A DNA stretch of 64,000 bases, taken from contig NZ_ATZE01000008.1 in NCBI RefSeq assembly GCF_000428045.1, forward strand, positions 177,848 to 241,847. The letters run 5' to 3'. Both the position numbers and the translations under genes were made by a program. Shown piece after piece: positions 37,204 to 44,619 of this stretch. The stretch's first letter is position 1, and every line of letters starts with the position of its first letter. The stretch comes from Sedimenticola selenatireducens DSM 17993 (GTDB taxonomy: Bacteria > Pseudomonadota > Gammaproteobacteria > Chromatiales > Chromatiaceae). The notes under the pieces were generated by a model, which was given only the letters and a program-made list of their open reading frames with translations, was not told the DNA's origin and made no database searches.

Positions 37204-37494
37204 CTACAGACTGATAATCCGGTCCGCTTCGCCGACCATAATGCTGTTCTGGGTTTGGCTGCCCAGTTCCACCGGGCAGGGCTTGTCGCCCATAAAGCGG
37301 GCCCAGGAGTGCTCACAGACCACCACCCGTTGCGCACAACAGGCCGCCTCCTGCATGCCCGGCTCCGCCAGGATGTTCACCCCGTCATTGGTAAAGAAAC
37401 AGCTCCAGCGGGTGCCCTTTCGCTTGCAGGCGGCCGCCAGTGGCAACAACACTCGACCGGCATCCGGTGTCGATACAATAAACAACAGATTCAC
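37204..37494 (-). CDS. DsrE-like cysteine-rich small protein (96 aa)
   Basis: GTG start at 37494 behind GGGAGG. The N-terminal strand MNLLFIVSTPDAGRVLLPLA and the FFTNDGVNIL turn are typical of DsrE-family proteins. It is unusually rich in cysteine (positions 23, 32, 52, 53, 60 and 73), in contexts such as WSCFFTNDG, VVVCEHSW and DKPCPVELG. DsrE proteins relay persulfides with TusA and rhodaneses; all three partners are in this operon. It lacks a signal peptide, so it is cytoplasmic. Confidence 0.75.
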   Translation of the reverse strand: MNLLFIVSTPDAGRVLLPLAAACKRKGTRWSCFFTNDGVNILAEPGMQEAACCAQRVVVCEHSWARFMGDKPCPVELGSQTQNSIMVGEADRIISL

Positions 37495-37546
37495 GCATAC
37501 CTCCCTTTGCCCAATGGCGTTTTAGTGACGACTGACCTGCCCGTTT

Positions 37547-38401
37547 TCAGGAGCCTGTCAACGTCTTGTTATCTTCGTAGCTTTCTGAATCGACCGGCAG
37601 ACTGCCATCAGCAGACCAGGCTCGCCAACCTTCGATCAAAACCTGCACCGGTTGGGGCCAGTGGGCCTGCAGGCGGACGAAGGCGGCGACCGAATCACGT
37701 GGTGCGTGACCGTAAACCACCGTATCCACACCCGCTTCAGTCAATCGGACCGGGGAGCCGGTTTCCAGGGCCACAGGCTCTGCACCCGGAATGTGTCCGC
37801 CGCGCCAGCCCCGTATCTGCTCACCCCAGTACTCCTCCTGACTCCGCGCATCAAGCAGTCGCAAGTGTTGATTTCCGTTCAAGCGTTGCTGCAACTCCCG
37901 GCGCAGCACGATCTGTGCACCCCGGGGCATCGCGACATAGTGCCGCTCACGACTCATGCTGCGTCGCTGGCCAGCCGCGAAAGCATAATCCCCCGAGGCG
38001 ATCAGCCGACTCAGCGGTGGCTGCAGCACCAGCACACTCCGCTGCCCGGCCAGATAGAGCACGCCGGCGATAAAGTCGCGGGCTTCACCCGGTCGACCCG
38101 CGACCACCACTGTTTCACGCCCCTCCAGCCCCAGCGTGCCCAGCAACCAGACGATGTCCCGCAGGCTCGGCAGACGACTACTGTGGCCGAGCAGCTCTTC
38201 TGCCGCGAGGCAGCGGGCACCCTGAATGCTGCGTTTTTCACACTGTTCAAGCGGGCGCGTATCCAGCATCCGCCAGTGGCCGTCTTCCGGCAGACTGTCA
38301 ATAAACCGCAATCCGCTCGCCGTAGCCGGAAGCGCCATCACGGCCAGCAGACCCAGGCAGCAGACGGCAGCAAACCGGATCACTGATCTAGCAGCCGCCA
38401 A
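37547..38401 (-). CDS. Exported rhodanese-fold protein without active-site cysteines
   Basis: 284 residues with a signal peptide ending near LPATASG. Two rhodanese-like domains can be traced by FIDSLPEDGHWRMLDTRP and HLRLLDARSQEEYWGEQIRG. The loops where the catalytic Cys should be read VVVAGRPGEA (98-107) and VVYGHAPRDS (228-237), both without Cys. It may bind sulfur ligands or act as a scaffold instead of transferring sulfur. It overlaps the preceding small gene by 14 bp and sits in the sigma54 sulfur operon. Confidence 0.78.
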   Translation of the reverse strand: MAAARSVIRFAAVCCLGLLAVMALPATASGLRFIDSLPEDGHWRMLDTRPLEQCEKRSIQGARCLAAEELLGHSSRLPSLRDIVWLLGTLGLEGRETVVVAGRPGEARDFIAGVLYLAGQRSVLVLQPPLSRLIASGDYAFAAGQRRSMSRERHYVAMPRGAQIVLRRELQQRLNGNQHLRLLDARSQEEYWGEQIRGWRGGHIPGAEPVALETGSPVRLTEAGVDTVVYGHAPRDSVAAFVRLQAHWPQPVQVLIEGWRAWSADGSLPVDSESYEDNKTLTGS

Positions 38402-38657
38402 AATGCCTTTTCACCGGTGCGCTGCCGGTTGCCTTCACGGGCGGGTTCTCCAGGTAGTAACCCACCAGTTCCACGACCGGAATCTGCCCGTAGTCAGGGC
38501 CCAGGTCCACGTCAGAGAACGCCTCCATCGGCTGCGGCTGGCTGGCGGCCAGGCGTTTCTCCTCCGGGACTGCCGCATAGGAAAACAGCACCGCACTGAG
38601 GCCCAGCGTACCTACCAGACTGAGAACATTAAAAATCACCACTTCCCGACGCATCAT
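38388..38657 (-). CDS. Membrane-anchored small protein ending in Gly-Gly-Cys (89 aa)
   Basis: Starts at ATG 38657 (or 38654) with GAGGAG upstream. One N-terminal membrane helix (about 8-28, VIFNVLSLVGTLGLSAVLFSY) is followed by a 60-residue hydrophilic, probably periplasmic tail with no other cysteine. The last residues are KRHFGGC. The terminal Gly-Gly-Cys resembles the flexible C-terminal swinging arm of SoxY (GGCGG). I do not recognise a family. It lies between the 30-aa protein and the Cys-less rhodanese in the operon. Confidence 0.65.
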   Translation of the reverse strand: MMRREVVIFNVLSLVGTLGLSAVLFSYAAVPEEKRLAASQPQPMEAFSDVDLGPDYGQIPVVELVGYYLENPPVKATGSAPVKRHFGGC

Positions 38658-38666
38658 GCAGTCTCC

Positions 38667-38759
38667 TCAGGATGAATCACTGGTCATGCTCATATAAAGC
38701 ACAGCCATCGACAAAACGAACATGCCTATTTGAATCCAGGTTTGCAGACTCAGATCCAT
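38667..38759 (-). CDS. Very small single-span membrane protein (30 aa)
   Basis: Short ORF that fits exactly between its neighbours: ATG at 38759, preceded by GGGGGAGTG, stop at 38667, nine bases before the next ATG. The product begins MDLSLQTWIQIGMFVLSMAV and ends LYMSMTSDSS, which is one hydrophobic helix with short polar ends and many methionines. The Shine-Dalgarno site and the tight spacing on both sides argue that it is translated. It resembles small subunits that stabilise membrane complexes. No homologue is known to me. Confidence 0.55.
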   Translation of the reverse strand: MDLSLQTWIQIGMFVLSMAVLYMSMTSDSS

Positions 38760-38762
38760 GGT

Positions 38763-38972
38763 TCACTCCCCCTTGTAGTGACGAATCAGTTCACCCATGT
38801 TCAGCGGCTCGCCCCCTTCGGGGTTGATCACCTGGGGTGTGTAGAACGGCACGCCATCACGGTCCGCATGGAGATAATCCGGCTGGGCAATGACAATATA
38901 GGAGAGCGATCCAACAGAGACCGCTGTCACCGCGACGGATAGAGTCAACATGGCCAAATAACCTTTTGTCAT
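38763..38972 (-). CDS. Small membrane-anchored protein (69 aa)
   Basis: ATG at 38972 with AGGAT upstream. One N-terminal hydrophobic helix (about 6-29, LAMLTLSVAVTAVSVGSLSY) precedes a charged tail (HADRDGVPFYTPQVINPEGG and on) ending ELIRHYKGE. There is no cysteine. It shares the plan of the 89-aa protein (one helix plus periplasmic-side tail, with a PxV/EL segment near the end). Unknown function; the third gene-sized unit after tusA in the operon. Confidence 0.65.
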   Translation of the reverse strand: MTKGYLAMLTLSVAVTAVSVGSLSYIVIAQPDYLHADRDGVPFYTPQVINPEGGEPLNMGELIRHYKGE

Positions 38973-38981
38973 GGCCCGATC

Positions 38982-39293
38982 CTATTGCCGGCGGACTATG
39001 ACACGCCAGTAGCGGTCAGCTTTCAACGTGCCCAGATGAGTGCTGTTGAGTTCCGGCATCATCGGCGGAATCGCCTCCATCGAGGTGGGATTGTCGATGC
39101 GCACCTCAATCACGTCACCCGCCGCCGCCCCGGAGAGCGCCTTCTTGGTCATCAACTGCGGACGGGGGCAGGAGTCGCCGATACAGTCCACAATCTGGCT
39201 CACCGGATAGGTGTTGCCATCTTCCAGCGTAACCTCGCCGGTCGGACCCGCGGATTCCGTCGATTTATTTTTATTACGTCCAAAAAGTCCCAT
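38982..39293 (-). CDS. TusA-family sulfur carrier with N-terminal extension
   Basis: 103 residues. The TusA signature is DSCPRPQLMTKKAL with Cys42 in the CPxP motif; another cysteine (Cys37) lies five residues earlier in VDCIGDSC. About 30 extra N-terminal residues (MGLFGRNKNKSTESAG ...) precede the fold and are polar and basic. TusA proteins pass persulfide sulfur to other carriers. Here it follows the two YeeE/YedE halves, a pairing known for bacterial thiosulfate/sulfur uptake systems, and probably receives the imported sulfur. Confidence 0.9.
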   Translation of the reverse strand: MGLFGRNKNKSTESAGPTGEVTLEDGNTYPVSQIVDCIGDSCPRPQLMTKKALSGAAAGDVIEVRIDNPTSMEAIPPMMPELNSTHLGTLKADRYWRVIVRRQ

Positions 39294-39318
39294 GAGATCT
39301 CCTCCTGTGGAGTGCTGT

Positions 39319-39963
39319 TCAGGATTTGCTTTCCAATACTGTCCGGGCGGCGGCCACCGGCTGGCTTACCGGGGCATGTTGCTCGGCGATGCGGCGTTCC
39401 TTGCGCAGGATCGCCTGGTAGATGGCATAGAGCACTGCGGTCTGGATCAGACCGAAGAATAGTGCCGGGATACCGGTCTCCTCCTGCAGGGTGGCCGCAT
39501 TGGCAAAGCCAAATTGCAGACCCGCCAGGTTGGGTTCACCGGTCATGGTGGCCGAGGCCGGCGGCCAATAGGTGTAGGACCAGACCAGGGAGAAAAGGAA
39601 CATGCCGATAAAGGTAAACAGCAGCGCCCAGATGGCGCCTACGTTGCCCTCACCCGCCTTGACCCAGGTGGAGACGGTGCAGGCGCCGGCCAGCACCATG
39701 CCGATGCCGAACAGGAACAGTCCGATAACCTGGTTGATACCGACGTCAAACTGCAGCGGAACTCCATCACCGAAGGTCATGAAGGTGGTGAAACCGACCG
39801 TGAGAATCATCATGGTGACCAGCAGCGCCTTGGTATTGCGATAGGTCTTGAACAGCATGGCATCGCGCAACGCTGCCGTGTTACAGAAGCGCGAACGCTG
39901 TACCAGAAAACCCACGGCGGAACCGAAGATAAAGGCAGCGAGACATTGACCGACAACCGACAT
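39319..39963 (-). CDS. YeeE/YedE family transporter, half-protein A
   Basis: 214 residues from the ATG at 39963 behind GGAGGG; the longer frame overlaps the partner gene. It has five or six hydrophobic segments. Conserved cysteines are in QRSRFCNTAALRDAM and GMVLAGACTVSTWVKAG, as in YeeE proteins, where these cysteines line the thiosulfate path. One bp separates it from the other half (39965). Full-length YeeE is one chain of about 350 residues, so these two probably act as a heterodimer. Confidence 0.9.
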   Translation of the reverse strand: MSVVGQCLAAFIFGSAVGFLVQRSRFCNTAALRDAMLFKTYRNTKALLVTMMILTVGFTTFMTFGDGVPLQFDVGINQVIGLFLFGIGMVLAGACTVSTWVKAGEGNVGAIWALLFTFIGMFLFSLVWSYTYWPPASATMTGEPNLAGLQFGFANAATLQEETGIPALFFGLIQTAVLYAIYQAILRKERRIAEQHAPVSQPVAAARTVLESKS

Positions 39964-39964
39964 A

Positions 39965-40456
39965 TCAACCCTCCAGAACTTTCTTGTAGATGAGTGAGCC
40001 GACCCAGGCCCCGGCAATGATGCCGGTAATCGACAGATAGCCGCCCAGGTTCATCTGCGGCGTCAGTCCAAAGAAGGTGCTCACATTGCAGACGAAGGCG
40101 AGACGGATGCCGATCCCCATCAGCAGTCCGCCGATGGTAATCATCACCCACTCGGAGAGATGTTTCGGGACACGCCAGTAGAACTCCTTGCTCATCAGCG
40201 CGCCCACCAGGGCACCGAACAACATGCCGAGGCTGATATAGATCTTCCAGTAACCGGCATCGGGCTTGAAAACCAGATCCCAGAACGGAATGCGGGCCAG
40301 TTCATCACCCAGGAAAAACTCGGCAATGAGACCGGTCATCATGGTCTCGCCGCCACCCACGGTCCAGGCGCCGACCGTCAGAAACAGAAAGATATTCAAG
40401 ACCGCGATAATCGCCAGGGAGATCACCGGGTCGAAGGTCTTCTTGAAAAAATCCAT
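39965..40456 (-). CDS. YeeE/YedE family transporter, half-protein B
   Basis: 163 residues and about four hydrophobic segments. The family motif GIGIRLAFVCNVSTFFGLTP with its cysteine is clear. First gene of the operon, with GGAGGG before the ATG at 40456 and a sigma54-type promoter 40 bp upstream. It is the matching half of the next gene. Together they are like the split PmpA/PmpB arrangement of COG2391. The transported species (thiosulfate, polysulfide or another sulfur compound) is inferred. Confidence 0.9.
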   Translation of the reverse strand: MDFFKKTFDPVISLAIIAVLNIFLFLTVGAWTVGGGETMMTGLIAEFFLGDELARIPFWDLVFKPDAGYWKIYISLGMLFGALVGALMSKEFYWRVPKHLSEWVMITIGGLLMGIGIRLAFVCNVSTFFGLTPQMNLGGYLSITGIIAGAWVGSLIYKKVLEG

Positions 40457-40495
40457 GCACCCTCCAATGCCAGTTCGTTATTGTTGACAGAGAAG

Positions 40496-40512
40496 TGCAA
40501 ACCGGGTGCCAA
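40496..40512 (-). promoter_or_regulatory. Sigma54 (-24/-12) promoter of the sulfur operon
   Basis: On the minus strand the sequence is TTGGCAC-CCGG-TTTGCA. The TGGCAC and TTGCA blocks match the consensus, and the GG and GC dinucleotides have the strict 10-bp separation. It lies 40 bp upstream of the first gene, which places a start site near 40484. The NtrC-type activator gene is directly upstream. This is one of the best non-coding matches in the window. Confidence 0.85.
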
Positions 40513-40579
40513 TCGGGATTTATATATTTTTATTAATTATTACAAAAGCTTAAATATCTAATGAAATACTGATTCTGAT

Positions 40580-40633
40580 CTGTTTTGAACAGGGGCTGTC
40601 GCAAAATGAATCACCCCGACTGACCCATTTTGC
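40580..40633. promoter_or_regulatory. Candidate enhancer (UAS) for the NtrC-type activator
   Basis: Two inverted repeats lie 70-140 bp upstream of the sigma54 promoter, the usual enhancer distance: CTGTT-TTG-AACAG at 40580-40592, and GCAAAATG (40601-40608) facing CATTTTGC (40626-40633). The second overlaps the end of the activator gene, so its symmetry may partly be coincidence. Binding is inferred. Confidence 0.4.
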
Positions 40634-41948
40634 GCCTCAGGGTCGAACGACTGATCCCCAGCACACGCGCCGCCGCCACCTGATTCTGGTCATTCGCCTC
40701 CAGCACCGCACGAATATGTCGCGCCTCAAGTTCGGCGATAGTCAACGTGGTTTCCGCGCGCGCCTCACTCACAATGGCCTTGCCCGGGGTGGAGATAATG
40801 ATCTGGTGCGCCTCCAGCACCGGCCCGGGAAAAAGGGCAAAACTGCGTTCGATGATATTCTCCAGCTGGCGCACATTGCCGGGCCAGTCATACTGCTGCA
40901 GCTTCTCCTGGGCCGCCGTGGAAAGCCCCAGGTCGTCACGTCCGAGGCGTTCTCGCAACTGGTGCACGAAATGCCACGCCAGCGGCAGGATATCATCGCG
41001 CCGCTCGCGCAGGGCCGGCAGATGAATCGGCAACACGTTGAGCCGGAACAGCAGGTCGCTGCGAAACTCACCCCGGGCCGCCATCTGCTCCAGATCCCTA
41101 TTGGTGGCGGCGACCACCCGGACATTGACCCGCACAATGCTGTTACCGCCGACCGGTCTCACCTCCCCCTCCTGCAGGGCCCGCAGCAACTTTGCCTGCA
41201 GGCGTGGACTGACATCCCCCACCTCATCCAGAAACAGGGTCCCGCCATCCGCCTGCTGAAACAACCCTTCCCGGTTTCCGCCGGCACCGGTGAAGGCGCC
41301 CTTTACATGGCCAAACAGTTCCGAATCGAGCAAATCCTCCGGCAGGGTGCAGCAGTTGATCGGCACGAACGGCTTGTCCGCCCGGGCGCTGGTGCTGTGC
41401 AGTGCCTGTGCAACCACCTCCTTACCGGTCCCGGTTTCCCCGGTGATCAGCACCGGGATGTCGCGCTCCTGGATACGCGCCACCACATCCAACACCTGCT
41501 GCATGGCGGCGCTGGCGGCAATGATGGAGCGAATCTGTTCCCGGCCATCCAGGGCCATGCGCAGGCGTTTTACCTCCTCCTGCAGCGCCCTGCGTTCCAA
41601 GACCTTACGGACCCGCAGCATCAGTTCATCGGGGTTGATCGGCTTGGTCAGGTAGTCATAGGCTCCCAAGCGCATTGCCTTGACGGCTGTTTCAATGGTG
41701 CCGAAGGCGGTCATGACAATGCTCTCGGTGGCCAAACCACGCTCCTGCAGCTGAGTCAGCAGGTCGATACCGCTCTCCATACCCAAGCGCAGATCGGTGA
41801 TGACCAGATCAATCGACTGGGTTTCGAAATAACCCAGCGCCTCATCAATCCCTGCGGCTTCAAACGGTACAAAACCTTCCGCCTTCAGCAGCAGACTCAC
41901 GGTCTTGCGAATGGAAAACTCGTCATCGACAATCAGTACGTTACCCAT
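40611..41948 (-). CDS. NtrC-family sigma54-dependent response regulator
   Basis: 445 residues in three domains: a receiver (Asp52 in LVITDLRLG), an AAA+ domain with GETGTGKE and the sigma54-contacting GAFTGA, and a C-terminal Fis-type helix-turn-helix (NQVAAARVLGISRSTLRRKM). Its C-terminus lies next to the sigma54 promoter of the sulfur operon, which is its likely target. It overlaps the kinase gene by 8 bp. Confidence 0.95.
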   Translation of the reverse strand: MGNVLIVDDEFSIRKTVSLLLKAEGFVPFEAAGIDEALGYFETQSIDLVITDLRLGMESGIDLLTQLQERGLATESIVMTAFGTIETAVKAMRLGAYDYLTKPINPDELMLRVRKVLERRALQEEVKRLRMALDGREQIRSIIAASAAMQQVLDVVARIQERDIPVLITGETGTGKEVVAQALHSTSARADKPFVPINCCTLPEDLLDSELFGHVKGAFTGAGGNREGLFQQADGGTLFLDEVGDVSPRLQAKLLRALQEGEVRPVGGNSIVRVNVRVVAATNRDLEQMAARGEFRSDLLFRLNVLPIHLPALRERRDDILPLAWHFVHQLRERLGRDDLGLSTAAQEKLQQYDWPGNVRQLENIIERSFALFPGPVLEAHQIIISTPGKAIVSEARAETTLTIAELEARHIRAVLEANDQNQVAAARVLGISRSTLRRKMGQSG

Positions 41949-43404
41949 CGTTCGTCACTTCCAGGTCAAAAGCCACTTCGGTGCCGGAACCCTCCCGGCT
42001 GGTGATGTTGAGCACCGCACCGTGCTGCGCCAGAATACGCTGCACCACGGGCAAACCGAGGCCGGTACCCTCCTTTCTGCTGGTAAAAAAGGGCTTGCTG
42101 ATTTCAGACATCAGGTCTGCGGGAATGCCCCGGCCGTTATCCACAATACTGACATTGAGCCGGTCACCGGTGCGCTGTAAGCGGATAATCAGTTTCCCCT
42201 CACCCGTAATCGCCTGCAATGCATTCAACATCAGATTGAGCAGCACCTGGCGCATCAGATCAGGATCGAAGCGACAACGGTTATCCTCCTCATAACGTCG
42301 CTCAAAGCGAATTCCATCCGCATAACGGGGGTCCTGACTAATCAGCCCAATAGTCTGCTCAACCAGCAGTTTCAGGTCTCCATCCTCCAACCTGGGGGCC
42401 GGCAGTCGGGAGAACATCAGGAAATCGTCCAGAATACGTTGCAGGCGGCGCGACTCGGTGTTGACGATATCCACGACCGCCGTGTGATCCTCGGCTGCAA
42501 GTTGCGCATTGCCCAGCAGTTTTACCGAATTGATCAGCGCCACCATCGGGTTGCGGATCTCGTGAGCGATCGATGCGGCCATCTCACCGACACAGGCCAA
42601 CCGCTCCGCCTCGGTGCGCTTACGATGCTCCTGTTCCATCTGCCGGGAACTGCGCTGCAGCGAAGCCGCCATCAGATTGAAGGCCCGGGACAGCGTTCCC
42701 GTCTCATCCTGGCTGCGCACATTCACCCGGGCATCCAGGTCCCCGCCGCCAATCTTTTTTGCCGCCAGTGTCAGCTCGTGCAGGTTTCGGGTCACTGCAA
42801 GGGAGAGCAACCAGGCGGCAACACTGCCGATCACCAGCGCCAGCAGGGTATATTGAATGCCGCGATTGCGAGTCTCGGTCAGGGCATTTTCAAGATTTGT
42901 GGTAGATAACCCCAGCACCACGAATCCCACCCGGTTATTCTCAATCAGGACCTCTTCCCGGAGATCCAGTACCCGGTCATCAACTGCCAACGGGAACTGA
43001 TCATTCTGTTCGATGACTGGTCCGACCTGACGCCCTACCCGCCCCTCCCGGGTGCTGGCCATGACAAACCCCCGAACATCGACGACTTCACCATAGGAGA
43101 CATCTTCCCGTTCACCGACCCGGCGGGTTACCTCTGCCAGCGAGGCCAGATCCTCGGCCAACAAGGCATTGGTCGACGCCACTACCATCAAACTGGCCAG
43201 TGAGCGTCCCTGATTGACCATCTCCTGACGCAGTTCATGGGACTGGCGCTCAACGGCCTCCCAGGTGAACAGCCCCATCAGCACAACATGCACCAGGGCC
43301 ACCGAAATGATCAGTCGCGCACGCAGGGTATGGAACAGGCGGGGAACCCATCGACTCTGTTGCCCCAACATTGGGGCGGTTGAAAACAGAGGGGTGTCTG
43401 TCAC
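41941..43404 (-). CDS. Sensor histidine kinase (NtrB/AtoS type)
   Basis: 487 residues, GTG start at 43404. Two membrane helices (about 32-50 and 184-205) enclose a periplasmic sensor region of about 130 residues, then a HAMP linker (210-255), HisKA with phosphorylation site His281 in SIAHEIRNP, and HATPase with DNGRGIPADL and GTGLGL. Its start overlaps the end of the binding-protein gene (GTGA), and the cognate regulator follows. The periplasmic domain may bind the PhnD-like protein. Confidence 0.93.
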   Translation of the reverse strand: MTDTPLFSTAPMLGQQSRWVPRLFHTLRARLIISVALVHVVLMGLFTWEAVERQSHELRQEMVNQGRSLASLMVVASTNALLAEDLASLAEVTRRVGEREDVSYGEVVDVRGFVMASTREGRVGRQVGPVIEQNDQFPLAVDDRVLDLREEVLIENNRVGFVVLGLSTTNLENALTETRNRGIQYTLLALVIGSVAAWLLSLAVTRNLHELTLAAKKIGGGDLDARVNVRSQDETGTLSRAFNLMAASLQRSSRQMEQEHRKRTEAERLACVGEMAASIAHEIRNPMVALINSVKLLGNAQLAAEDHTAVVDIVNTESRRLQRILDDFLMFSRLPAPRLEDGDLKLLVEQTIGLISQDPRYADGIRFERRYEEDNRCRFDPDLMRQVLLNLMLNALQAITGEGKLIIRLQRTGDRLNVSIVDNGRGIPADLMSEISKPFFTSRKEGTGLGLPVVQRILAQHGAVLNITSREGSGTEVAFDLEVTNDG

Positions 43405-44225
43405 GGCTTCACCTCCAGATACTCTGCATCGGCGGCGGACTCAAAACCCCGTTTGAATCCCATCTGCTTGATGATCGTCTGGCCATGCTCAGTTTCAGCA
43501 AGCCCCACCAACGCCCGGTAGAGTCGATCAATGTCTTCAGCCGACAAGTCATCCCGAACAGCTATTGGCATCTGTGGCTGCGGCGGTGTCTCGGCAATAA
43601 TCTGCAGATCCTCGCGCACCGCTTGTGGCATTGACCGTAACGAAGGGCGCCATGTCCCGATGATATCAACCAGCCCGTTATGCAAGGCCAGAATGGCCGA
43701 ATCCTGTGAGCCGAAATACTGCACCTGCATTTGTCTGTCCACGTCGATGCCGATCGAATTCAGGTAATCCCGAACCATGACAGTCGCCGCAAAGGCACCC
43801 GGATCAGGAAATCCGATACGTATCCCCGAAGGCAGTGAATCAGCCGACAGGGCTCGGATGGGGCCGCTGTTGCGGGTCACCAGGATGCCCGTAAAGGGTT
43901 CGGACGCCACCTTGACAATTACCCGATATCCGTATTGACGGGAGCGCCCGTAAAGCATCGGGTTAAGATAAATGATGTCATATTCTCGCTGTGCCACTTT
44001 CTCCATAAAAGCGGAGAAACTGCTACTGGTGACAAACTGTACCGGGCGTCCCAGTTGCTGACCCAGATACCCGGTCAACGGCAGAAACATACCGGCCAGC
44101 TTGGTCGGGCTCTGCAGAGGCAGAACACCGAAGCGAAGGTATCCCGGCTCCTGATTTTCGGCCGACACCCCAGCCGATAGCAACAGGGCCAGCAACAATG
44201 CCGGCCAGCCAAATCTTCGTCCCAA
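43401..44225 (-). CDS. PhnD-like periplasmic substrate-binding protein
   Basis: 274 residues from the TTG at 44225, which has GGGAGG six bases upstream and leads straight into a signal peptide (LGRRFGWPALLLALLLSAGVSA). An ATG at 44288 would add 21 residues without a clear site. Family features: LRFGVLPLQSPTKLAGMF at the start, IRIGFPDPGAFAATVMVRDYL and VQYFGSQDSAILALHNGLVDI. PhnD-type proteins bind oxyanions. Here there is no ABC permease; the gene is first in a binding protein-kinase-regulator operon, so it likely presents the ligand to the kinase. Confidence 0.85.
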   Translation of the reverse strand: MGRRFGWPALLLALLLSAGVSAENQEPGYLRFGVLPLQSPTKLAGMFLPLTGYLGQQLGRPVQFVTSSSFSAFMEKVAQREYDIIYLNPMLYGRSRQYGYRVIVKVASEPFTGILVTRNSGPIRALSADSLPSGIRIGFPDPGAFAATVMVRDYLNSIGIDVDRQMQVQYFGSQDSAILALHNGLVDIIGTWRPSLRSMPQAVREDLQIIAETPPQPQMPIAVRDDLSAEDIDRLYRALVGLAETEHGQTIIKQMGFKRGFESAADAEYLEVKP

Positions 44226-44619
44226 CTCCAACCTCCCACACCGCAAAAAATTATGGATGGCAAATGCACCCCATGCGGGGTCCGGCATTTCATGCCTATC
44301 AGACCAGGGGGCTGCCTACCTCAAAATATAAGTTATGGTTTAATTATTGGAGCAGACCGGACTTTATTATTAGTAGGTTCTGTTGACACAGCCCATGACC
44401 CATCTGGGAAGCGCTCCTCCATAGATAACCATATCAGAGTATGGCGCGCTGACTCCACCTTGGTTTGAAAAGGGTGGAGGGCGCACGTCATTTTCAGGTA
44501 TTGAGCCATTTCGTGACAGCATCTACAGATAACAGTCTTTAATTACTATTTACGTTGATTCAGGCTCATCGCATTCCCTGAGTACGGCCAAATCAGCTGA
44601 GTAAACAGGCAAACGCTGT
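44226..44619. other. Intergenic region upstream of the PhnD-like gene
   Basis: 394 bp without a gene. Small inverted repeats: ACCCC-ATGC-GGGGT at 44268-44281 and CTCCACC-N13-GGTGGAG near 44452-44478. The promoter of the binding protein-kinase-regulator operon should lie here, and the spacer also holds the 3' side of the TPR gene further right. No sigma54 match on either strand. Confidence 0.4.

Noticed and set aside
40716..42005. 429-codon plus-strand frame opposite the NtrC-type regulator
   Set aside because: Antisense shadow; the minus-strand frame has all sigma54-activator motifs.
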